From: Parafrankia irregularis | GTDB lineage: Bacteria > Actinomycetota > Actinomycetes > Frankiales > Frankiaceae | Length of the DNA: 57,975 nucleotides | Reading direction: 5' to 3' | Assembly (NCBI RefSeq): GCF_001536285.1 | Contig: NZ_FAOZ01000043.1 | Span: forward strand, 1-57,975 | In this document: positions 51,566-57,975 of the stretch, piece by piece | Numbering within the stretch: position 1 is the first letter of the stretch | Layout: each line of letters starts with the position of its first letter | Program-made: the position numbers and the translations under genes | Notes under the pieces: generated by a model | Database searches by the model: none | The model's input: the letters and a program-made list of their open reading frames with translations, nothing else | Told to the model about the DNA's origin: nothing

Positions 51566-51599
51566 GAGCCGGATGCGTAGAGATGCGCATGTCCGGTTC
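51566..51599 (+). ncRNA. Group II intron domain V
   Basis: 34-nt hairpin. The lower stem GAGCCGGA/TCCGGTTC carries the AGC triad (51567-51569). It is followed by a 6-bp upper stem, a GAGA tetraloop and a two-base TG bulge on the 3' side. All conserved domain V features are present, so the ribozyme core looks active. Confidence 0.93.
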
Positions 51600-51657
51600 G
51601 GGAAGCGGCTCGCGGAATCCCACCGGTGGAGACACCGGCAGGGCGCCGCGAGTCGAC

Positions 51658-52077
51658 TTTCACCAAAATTTCTTGACGATGCCGGGGGCGGTGGAGGACA
51701 TGCTCGCCGAGGCCCGAGGCTACCGGCTGTCCATGACCCTCGCCCACCAGCATCTGCGCCAGTTGCCTGATGACCTGGCGGACGCGCTGAGTACGAACGC
51801 ACGCAGCAAGCTGTTCTTCGGCGTATCCCCGAAAGACGCCGCGGACCTGGCCCGGCATGTCAGCCCGGTCCTCACCCAGCACGACCTCGCCCGGCTACCC
51901 GCCTGGACGGCCGCGGCCCGCCTCGTCGTGAACCAGGAGGACACCGCGGCGTTCACCCTGCGGACCCGACCCCTGACGCCCCCGGTGCCGGGCCGGGCGG
52001 ACGCGCTGCGGGAAGCCGCCCGGCGCCACGCCGTGGTACCTGATGCCGGGCGCGGCCCGCGAGGAGGCCGGCCGTGA
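51658..52077 (+). CDS. VirD4/TraG-type coupling protein, exon 2
   Basis: Last 139 codons of the coupling protein after splicing. It opens FHQNFLTMPGAVEDMLAEAR, then GYRLSMTLAHQHLRQLPDDL, the AHQ sensor-like region that follows Walker B in this family. SKLFFGVSPKDAADLARHVS and a proline-rich tail GRGPRGGRP follow. There is no start codon here, and it cannot be expressed alone in a meaningful form. Its TGA overlaps the GTG of the next gene (52074), keeping the operon's coupling once the intron is removed. Confidence 0.9.
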   Translation, partial: FHQNFLTMPGAVEDMLAEARGYRLSMTLAHQHLRQLPDDLADALSTNARSKLFFGVSPKDAADLARHVSPVLTQHDLARLPAWTAAARLVVNQEDTAAFTLRTRPLTPPVPGRADALREAARRHAVVPDAGRGPRGGRP

Positions 52078-53045
52078 GCGAGCGGGAACAGACCCTGCTG
52101 GGGTTGGCGGGCCGGCTCACCTCCCGGGACCGGTGGATCTTCGCGATGCTGCGCGAACACCGTGTCCTGACCCGCCACCAGCTCACCCGCCTGGCGTTCA
52201 CCGGTGAACGGATGACCCGGCTGCGTCTGGCGACCCTGCACCAGCTCCACACCGTCGACCGGCTCCGCCCCTACTACCTGTGGGGACGCGGCACCGGCCC
52301 GTACTACTACATCCTCGGCCCCGCCGGTGCGGCGATCCTCGCCGCCGAACGCGGCCTGAGTGTCGCCGACCTCGGTTACCGCCGCGACAAGCTGCACGCC
52401 TGGGCGAACTCCCCACGGCTGGCCCACCTCGTCGGTGTCAACACCGTCTTCACCGCCTTCGCCCACGCCAGCCGGTCCCGCCCCGACGACGAGGGGCTGA
52501 CCGTCTGGTGGTCCGAACAACGCGCCTCCGGCCTGTGGGGCCAGTGGATCCGCCCCGACGGCTACGGCACCTGGCAGACCGGTCGCAGGCGGCTCGACTT
52601 CTTCGTCGAGTTCGACACCGGCAGTGAGTCGCTGTCCCAGGTCGCCCGCAAGATCCCCGGCTACACCCGCCTCGCCGCCTCGAGCGGCCTGACCAGCCCC
52701 GTCCTGATCTGGCTGCCGTCGGTGAACCGGGAACGGGAACTACGCGCCCGGCTCGCGACGACACCGGCCGGGGTCGTCATCGTCACCGCCGCGCCCGCGC
52801 CGCTGACCGCTCCCGCCCCGCCCCGCGCTCCGGCCGACCTCGCGCCCGCCGGGCCGGTCTGGCTGCCCCTGAACACCTCCACCCGCACCGACCTCGACGG
52901 CCTCACCCACCGGTACGGCACACCGATCACCACCCGGTCCCCGCTCGACACCCCCGAACCCGGCCAGGAGGACGACACCGACCCGGCTCCCAGCCCACGC
53001 CAACCCCCGCTGAGTTTCGGCCCCCCGCCACCGCTGGGACGCTGA
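52074..53045 (+). CDS. Replication-relaxation family protein
   Basis: 323-aa protein of the replication-relaxation (MobC-like) family of mobile actinobacterial elements. A winged-helix start (DRWIFAMLREHRVLTRHQLT, RLAFTGERMTRLRLATLHQL) is followed by RPYYLWGRGTGPYYYILGPA and LDFFVEFDTGSESLSQVARK, the nuclease-like fold of the family. The C-terminal 90 residues are proline-rich and low in complexity. Overlaps the coupling-protein stop (GTGA) and abuts the next gene. Probably assists relaxase loading at the transfer origin; the relaxase itself is not in the window. Confidence 0.82.
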   Translation: MSEREQTLLGLAGRLTSRDRWIFAMLREHRVLTRHQLTRLAFTGERMTRLRLATLHQLHTVDRLRPYYLWGRGTGPYYYILGPAGAAILAAERGLSVADLGYRRDKLHAWANSPRLAHLVGVNTVFTAFAHASRSRPDDEGLTVWWSEQRASGLWGQWIRPDGYGTWQTGRRRLDFFVEFDTGSESLSQVARKIPGYTRLAASSGLTSPVLIWLPSVNRERELRARLATTPAGVVIVTAAPAPLTAPAPPRAPADLAPAGPVWLPLNTSTRTDLDGLTHRYGTPITTRSPLDTPEPGQEDDTDPAPSPRQPPLSFGPPPPLGR

Positions 53046-53984
53046 GTGGGCCGGCTGTTCGCCGGACTGTGCGCCCTGCTCCTCGCGGTGCCGCTGCTCG
53101 CCGGTGCCGCCGCCGCGGGCATCCTCGGCGGTGGCAGCGGCGGCGGAACGTCGCAGCCGCCGCCCTCCCCAGCGGCGGAGCAACAGATCCCCGCCGACTA
53201 TCAGCGGTTGTATGCCGCTGCCGCGGCCACCTGCCCCGGGCTGTCCTGGAGCGTGCTGGCCGCGGTCGGGAAAGTCGAGACCGACCACGGCCAGAACCCG
53301 GACTGGACCTCCGACGCCGGCGGGCCGATGCAGTTCGAGCCCGCCACGTTCGCCGCCTACGGGGTCGACGGCGACGCCGACGGCACCGCCGACATCAACA
53401 ATCCCGCCGACGCCATCTACTCCGCCGCGCACTATCTCTGCGCCTCCGGCGCACGTGACGGCGCGAACATTCCCGCCGCGCTCTACACCTATAACAAGGA
53501 CAATTCCTATGTCGCGCGTGTTCTCACCCAGGCTGACGTCTACACCAGCGCTGACATTTCCGTCACCACCGGGCCGTCGGAGGCGGCGCTGACCGCGGTG
53601 GACTACGCCACCGCCCAGCTCGGTCTGCCGTATCTGTGGGGTGGGGATGGCCCCCAGTTGACTGAACTACCAGATGGCCGGGTCAAGGTCACCGGCGGTT
53701 TTGACTGCTCGGGTCTGACTCGTGCTGCCTATGCGGCAGCCGGGGTCAACTTGCCCCGAACCGCCCAGCAACAGTACGAAGCGGGACCGCTGGTTCCCGC
53801 AAGCTCGGTCCTGCAGCCGGGGGACCTGCTGTTCTTCGGGACCGGGCCTGGTGATGTCACGCACGTCGGGATTGCAATCTCGTCAACTCAAATGATTAAT
53901 GCTCCTCATCGGGGTGCCGTCGTCCGCATCGACTCGATCTGGCGCAATCTTGTAGGGGTAACACGGCCTGCGGATCGGGGATGA
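53046..53984 (+). CDS. Lytic transglycosylase plus NlpC/P60 peptidase
   Basis: 312-aa secreted wall hydrolase of conjugation systems. A signal-like N-terminus (LFAGLCALLLAVPLLAGAAA) is followed by a transglycosylase-like domain (WSVLAAVGKVETDHGQNPDW; GPMQFEPATFAAYGVDGD) with the catalytic Glu in VETDHG. The C-terminal NlpC/P60 domain carries the Cys in GGFDCSGLTRAAYAAAGV and the His in GDVTHVGIAIS. Both catalytic pairs are present. The GTG at 53046 directly follows the previous stop. From about 53640 the codons become noticeably less GC-rich (for example ATG ATT AAT GCT CCT CAT), unlike the first half. It opens the peptidoglycan for the transfer apparatus. Confidence 0.9.
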   Translation: MGRLFAGLCALLLAVPLLAGAAAAGILGGGSGGGTSQPPPSPAAEQQIPADYQRLYAAAAATCPGLSWSVLAAVGKVETDHGQNPDWTSDAGGPMQFEPATFAAYGVDGDADGTADINNPADAIYSAAHYLCASGARDGANIPAALYTYNKDNSYVARVLTQADVYTSADISVTTGPSEAALTAVDYATAQLGLPYLWGGDGPQLTELPDGRVKVTGGFDCSGLTRAAYAAAGVNLPRTAQQQYEAGPLVPASSVLQPGDLLFFGTGPGDVTHVGIAISSTQMINAPHRGAVVRIDSIWRNLVGVTRPADRG

Positions 53985-54142
53985 AGGTGACCACGGTGTG
54001 GCTGGATAGGAATAGTGATTTTCGCTGTGTGTCCGTCCACCGTCGTAACCGAAGGGCATGGCGACAATCAGACCACTGGATCGCGTGGAGGTTCCGGCGT
54101 GGTGAGCGCCCGTTCTCTGCGTCTGTCCGCTGGAGTAGGGCG

Positions 54143-55387
54143 ATGATCGATACTGAGAATGAGTCGCGAGACTTGGCCGCGCTGGTAGTGCCTTGTGTCG
54201 GATGCCTGCGAGACACGGGCGAGCTGTTCGAGCCGTACCGTCTGCTGGACGGAACTGGGCGTGTTGTGGAGCCGGTCACGGTCTATTTGAAGGATCTGCA
54301 GGCAGCAGGCCGGTCGGCGGCAACGCAACGCTCCTATGGGCTGGACCTTCTTCGCTGGTTCCGTTTCCTGTGGGCGGTTGATGTGTCCTGGGATGCGGCG
54401 GGCAGAGTCGAAGCGCGTGACTTCTCCAGCTGGCTGAGAACTATCGACAAGCCGGCGCGGAGCCAGCGAACGAGGAAAGTATCGGGGGCGGGGCGCCCGA
54501 ACCCAGTCACGGGAAGGCCGGCCCCGGGGGTGAAGTATGCGGCCCGTACAGTCGCGCATAGCGAAACCGTCCTGCGCGCCTTCTATGATTGCCACCGGCG
54601 CTGGGGTAGTGGGCCTGTCATAAATCCGTTTCCGCTGGTCCGGCAGCGGGAGGACCAGGGACGGCCCCATGCACACCATAATCCGCTGGAGCCGTTTCGC
54701 AACACGAGGGTCGGCTTGTATCGTCCGGGCATCCCGAAGCGGGTACCTCGCGCGATCCCGGACGAGCGCTTCAACGAGTTGTTCGCGGCGTTGCTGAGCC
54801 ACCGCGACCGTGCACTGGTTGCGTTTTACGTGTCAACCGGTGCTCGCGCGTCCGAGCTGTTGGGGGCTACCCAGGTTGATGCTGACCCAGGCCAGCAATT
54901 GATCAGCGTTGTGAGGAAAGGTTCCCGGACAATCCAGCGGCTGCCGGCGTCTCCGGATGCCTTCGTATGGCTTCGTCTGTATCAGCAGGAGGTTCATGAT
55001 CTGGCGCCGTCCGGACCGGACTGCCCCCTCTGGTGGACATTGCGGCGGCCGGCTCGCCCCTTGACTTATCATGCCGCCAGGGCGGCCCTCAACCGGGCGC
55101 AGGCCATGTTGGGGAGTAACTGGACCTTGCATGATTTTCGTCATACGGCCGCCTACCGTATGGCACGGGATCCCCAGGTGGCATTGACCGACGTGCAATG
55201 GGTCCTCGGGCACGCCAGCCTGACGACGACGCAGATCTACACGACACCGTTCGAAGACGAGGTCCTCGCCGGAATGCGCGCTCACCATGCCCGCCAGGCC
55301 GCGGGCCTTGTCGCGCCACCGCCTCCGCCGGCCGTGGGATACCGGCCTGACAGCCTGCAGGTCCTTTTCCCCGGGAGAACGCCGTGA
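54143..55387 (+). CDS. Tyrosine recombinase 1 of a multi-recombinase module
   Basis: 414-aa tyrosine recombinase. Motifs are STGARASELLG (Arg235), HDFRHTAAYR (His330, Arg333), VLGHASLTTTQIY (His357) and the nucleophile Tyr366. The N-terminal core-binding part begins near VEPVTVYLKDLQAAGRSAAT. I took the ATG at 54143, with GGAGTAGGG upstream; the frame is open to 53981. Its stop overlaps the GTG of the next recombinase gene. It is not similar to the element integrase in its N-terminus, and it lies behind the wall-hydrolase gene in less GC-rich DNA. It may have inserted into the element as a unit. Confidence 0.88.
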   Translation: MIDTENESRDLAALVVPCVGCLRDTGELFEPYRLLDGTGRVVEPVTVYLKDLQAAGRSAATQRSYGLDLLRWFRFLWAVDVSWDAAGRVEARDFSSWLRTIDKPARSQRTRKVSGAGRPNPVTGRPAPGVKYAARTVAHSETVLRAFYDCHRRWGSGPVINPFPLVRQREDQGRPHAHHNPLEPFRNTRVGLYRPGIPKRVPRAIPDERFNELFAALLSHRDRALVAFYVSTGARASELLGATQVDADPGQQLISVVRKGSRTIQRLPASPDAFVWLRLYQQEVHDLAPSGPDCPLWWTLRRPARPLTYHAARAALNRAQAMLGSNWTLHDFRHTAAYRMARDPQVALTDVQWVLGHASLTTTQIYTTPFEDEVLAGMRAHHARQAAGLVAPPPPPAVGYRPDSLQVLFPGRTP

Positions 55388-57894
55388 CCGAGGTCTTGGA
55401 TCGGCCGGATCCATCCATCGGGTCACATTCCATTGTCAGGAAACCCGGGACGATGCGCGGCACCGCTGGCGCTGCCGCGCGTCTGCGGATACAGTTCCCG
55501 CCGCGGGCAGTTCCGGGGTCGTGGCCGGAAACCTTCCTTGGCAGTCGTGACATCGTTGAGCTCCTTGTTCCCCCGCCCTACGGGTCTGACAAGCAGGCCG
55601 TGCAATGGAAACGACGCAGCGGCATCACCGGCGTCCTGCGGTGGCTGCAGGGCCATTCAGGCGCTACCTGGCAGCAGCGATGGCTCGCCACAGGAGTGCA
55701 GGAGATCGACGGGAAGCACTGGCGGGAAATAGCCGTGCAATGGCTGCGGGGAGTCGGCGACGACACCAACGAGCCCTGTCTCTCGACTGGCCTGCTCGCC
55801 TTGATCTGCGGGGATGTGATCCGGCCCGGGGTGCGGTGGATGATGACCCGTCATTCCCCGCGTTTCCAAGCGGCCATGGAACGTTCCCGTGACCCCGACG
55901 GTTTCGCCCGGCTGCGGGCCTGCGCGCGGGAGAACCCTGCCGCGGCGCCGCTGATGGTCCGTCTCGCTCTCTACCGCACCGCCACGATCATGGCTTGCAA
56001 AGGCGGACTCATCGCCGATATCGTCCCCGGCGATTGCGTGGAGTTGCTGGACGTCCAAAGCTCGGTGCAGGCCAAAGGTGGAACCTGCAAGACCTATTTT
56101 TACCAGCTCCTGCACGACGCCGGGATCTTCTCTCCCGATGCGCCACCCACGATACGGGCCTTCCGCGGCGCAACCGGACAGCTCACCGTCGAGGCGCTCG
56201 TGGATCGGTTCGCTCTACGCTGCCGGCCGGTGCGGAATCTCCTCGTCGAGTATCTGCGTTACCGGCAGCCAGCAGTGGACTACGTCAGCTTGAAGGAACT
56301 CGCGGAAAAGCTCGCGGGCCTGTTCTGGGGAGACCTGGAGCGCCACCATCCCGGAATCTACTCCCTCCACCTTCCCGACGAGGTCGCCACGGCTTGGAAG
56401 CAACGCATCCAAGTGAGAACTACGAAGGCGGCCGACACTGACGGGGGTTTCGTCGACGTGGAGACCCCGCGGGCGAACGCCAAGAGCTGCATGTTCGCAG
56501 TCCGTGCCTTCTATCTTGACATTGCGCAGTGGGCGTTGGAAGACCCAGCCCGTTGGGGCCCTTGGGCCGCGCCCTGCCCCGTCACGCCTGCCGACGTCAA
56601 TCGGTGGAAAGAGCGGATGCGCCGCAAGGCGCGGATGGACCAGCGCACCCGCGAGCGCCTGCCGCACCTGCCCGCCCTTGTCCGCATTGTCGAGAAGCGT
56701 CGCCATGACACCGCGGAGCGTCTCGCCGTCGCTCGCCGCACCGACCCCGGTGAGACCTTCACCATCGCGGACCGCACATTTCTACGGCCACTCATGCCGA
56801 CCGCTGGCGGCACGAAGGTCTGGGCCGACGACCAGAACAGCGGCGTTCGCCACGACCTGACCTTTGAAGAACACGAAGCGTTCTGGGCATGGGCAACGGT
56901 GGAAATCCTGCGACACACCGGAATCCGGGCAGAGGAACTCCTCGAACTCACCCACCACAGCTTCATCCAATACCAGCTTCCCGCCACCGGCGAGCTGGTT
57001 CCCCTCCTACAGATAGCGCCGTCAAAAACTGACACCGAACGCCTTCTGCTGATCAGCCCGGAACTCGCCGACGTCCTCAGCGCCGTGGTCTGCCGCGTCC
57101 GCGACGCCACTGGAACCGTGCCTCTCGTCCCCTCCTACGACATCCACGAATGCGTCTGGCTTCCGCCGATGCCTCTGCTGTTCCAACGACGCTGGGGCGC
57201 CGAAAACCGAGCGATACCACGCCGGTCCATCGAGAAGGCGCTCAGCAACGCCCTCGCACACTCCGGACTGACTGGACCGGACCAAAAGCCCCTCGACTTC
57301 ACCCCGCACGACTTCCGCCGCATCTTCGTCACCGACGCTGTCATGAGCGGACTCCCACCCCACATCGCCCAGGCCATCTGCGGGCACCGCGACATCAACA
57401 CCACGATGGGCTACAAGGCGACCTACCCCGAGGAAACGATCGAAGCGCACCGCGCATGGATCTCCCGACGCCGTTCCGTGCGCCCCAGCGAAGAATACCG
57501 GACACCGACGGAACAAGAATGGGAAGACTTCTTCGGCCACTTTCAACGGCGCAAAGTATCCCTCGGCACCTGCGGGCGCGCCTACAACACTCCGTGCATC
57601 CATGAACATGCCTGCATTCGATGCCCGATGCTGCGGCCTGACCCGGCCCAGCGGCCACGACTCGTCGAGGTTCATGACAACCTGCAAGCACGCATCAGCG
57701 AAGCCGAACAGCAAGGATGGCTCGGCGAAATCGAGGGCCTCACCATCAGCCTCGCCGCCGCCGAAGCAAAACTCACCGATCTCGACCGCCTCACCAACCG
57801 GCAGACCACCGTCCACCTCGGCATGCCCAGTGTCCATCACCTCGTCGCACGCACCATCACCACCAATGCGCCCGAGAACCGGTCACCCGAGTAG
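55384..57894 (+). CDS. Large tyrosine recombinase 2 of a multi-recombinase module
   Basis: 836-aa tyrosine recombinase, twice the normal size. The catalytic domain is C-terminal: LRHTGIRAEELLELTHH (Arg515), the APSKTDTERLLL lysine region, TPHDFRRIFVTDAVMS (His642, Arg645) and CGHRDINTTMGYKATYP (His668, Tyr677). It ends with a cysteine/histidine cluster, CIHEHACIRCPMLRPDPAQ, and a helical tail, as in TnpB-type proteins of Tn554-like elements. A long N-terminal region (about 500 residues) has no family motif I can name. The GTG at 55384 overlaps the first recombinase stop. The third, small gene expected of such modules would lie beyond 57975. Confidence 0.85.
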   Translation: MTEVLDRPDPSIGSHSIVRKPGTMRGTAGAAARLRIQFPPRAVPGSWPETFLGSRDIVELLVPPPYGSDKQAVQWKRRSGITGVLRWLQGHSGATWQQRWLATGVQEIDGKHWREIAVQWLRGVGDDTNEPCLSTGLLALICGDVIRPGVRWMMTRHSPRFQAAMERSRDPDGFARLRACARENPAAAPLMVRLALYRTATIMACKGGLIADIVPGDCVELLDVQSSVQAKGGTCKTYFYQLLHDAGIFSPDAPPTIRAFRGATGQLTVEALVDRFALRCRPVRNLLVEYLRYRQPAVDYVSLKELAEKLAGLFWGDLERHHPGIYSLHLPDEVATAWKQRIQVRTTKAADTDGGFVDVETPRANAKSCMFAVRAFYLDIAQWALEDPARWGPWAAPCPVTPADVNRWKERMRRKARMDQRTRERLPHLPALVRIVEKRRHDTAERLAVARRTDPGETFTIADRTFLRPLMPTAGGTKVWADDQNSGVRHDLTFEEHEAFWAWATVEILRHTGIRAEELLELTHHSFIQYQLPATGELVPLLQIAPSKTDTERLLLISPELADVLSAVVCRVRDATGTVPLVPSYDIHECVWLPPMPLLFQRRWGAENRAIPRRSIEKALSNALAHSGLTGPDQKPLDFTPHDFRRIFVTDAVMSGLPPHIAQAICGHRDINTTMGYKATYPEETIEAHRAWISRRRSVRPSEEYRTPTEQEWEDFFGHFQRRKVSLGTCGRAYNTPCIHEHACIRCPMLRPDPAQRPRLVEVHDNLQARISEAEQQGWLGEIEGLTISLAAAEAKLTDLDRLTNRQTTVHLGMPSVHHLVARTITTNAPENRSPE

Positions 57895-57975
57895 GGCCAT
57901 CCTCTCACACCCGTCCAGCCAACGACTCAACCGAGACAAATATGATCTGTCCGACTTGCGCAAGTTCAGAGAACC
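57895..57975. other. Right edge of window
   Basis: 81 bases after the recombinase stop, with lower GC. It contains a GACTTGCGCAAGTTC near-palindrome (57952-57966) around TTGCGCAA. No start codon with a clear ribosome binding site is seen before the edge. Confidence 0.4.

Larger units (their letters stand above)
49454..51657 (+). mobile_element. Group II intron inside the coupling-protein gene
   Basis: 2,204-bp retroelement. The 5' end is GTGCG, the expected GUGYG, and the 3' end is AC before the exon base at 51658. A textbook domain V lies at 51566-51599 and a domain VI region follows. It carries an open reverse transcriptase/maturase gene (50096-51532). Removal restores the coupling-protein frame exactly (CFLDEA then FHQNFL). 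The intron is in the sense orientation, as required for splicing. Confidence 0.93.

Noticed and set aside
57952-57966. TTGCGCAA near-palindrome as the end of the recombinase module
   Set aside because: Too short, and the window ends before a partner copy could be seen; not counted as an element end.

Overview
The window is very GC-rich with strong third-position GC bias. Its degradation-type genes (amidohydrolase 2, CaiB/BaiF CoA-transferase, SDRs, luciferase-like monooxygenase) and its many XRE/TPR, DUF397, NUDIX and SAM-methyltransferase genes point to a large-genome filamentous actinomycete. A Frankia-like organism is my best guess, by inference only. Starts were chosen from visible ribosome binding sites, which often gives GTG starts and 4-base stop/start overlaps.

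Layout. (1) 1-10.1 kb: chromosomal metabolism. It holds a minus-strand set (amidohydrolase, flavin-fold protein, SDR, CoA-transferase), a secreted SGNH hydrolase, a TetR regulator, a coupled LLM oxidoreductase/SDR pair and a small OAA-type lectin. (2) 10.4-17.2 kb: a rearranged segment around a tRNA-Thr(UGU). A VOC-plus-kinase unit occurs twice in inverted orientation and one kinase copy is truncated inside its P-loop. A frameshifted NUDIX gene and an SDR scrap lie nearby, with intact NUDIX, kinase and methyltransferase genes. (3) 17.2-26.2 kb: eight tightly packed minus-strand genes, from an HPr-kinase-like protein through a HAD phosphatase, dehydrogenase-like protein, TIM-barrel epimerase, glycosyltransferase and small-molecule kinase to a 903-residue SAHH-like/MocA fusion and a deacetylase-like protein. 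This looks like an undescribed sugar, cyclitol or nucleoside pathway. (4) 26.3-37.2 kb: regulators and small-molecule enzymes (histidine-kinase-type ATPase, TPR regulators, ASCH, TSCPD, phosphotransferase, NUDIX, three methyltransferase-associated genes, HAD).

(5) 37.5-54 kb: an integrative conjugative element of the type IV secretion kind. It begins with a 30-bp-arm palindrome, a tyrosine integrase and an excisionase. Next come two methyltransferase genes bracketed by two arrays of an 11-bp repeat (consensus GTCAGATCACC). Then follow pilin-like, VirB6-like, PrgI/VirB3-like and VirB4 genes, a VirD4 coupling protein, a replication-relaxation protein and a transglycosylase/NlpC-P60 hydrolase. 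The coupling-protein gene is split at its Walker B motif by a complete 2.2-kb group II intron. Removing the intron restores one frame of 828 codons. No relaxase is visible, so the element probably continues past the right edge.

(6) 54.1-57.9 kb: two overlapping large tyrosine recombinase genes, resembling a multi-recombinase transposition module of the Tn554/RIT kind.

The strongest candidates for something new are the 11-bp repeat arrays with their GATC-containing units beside a DNA-methyltransferase-like gene, and the eight-gene operon with the SAHH-MocA fusion.
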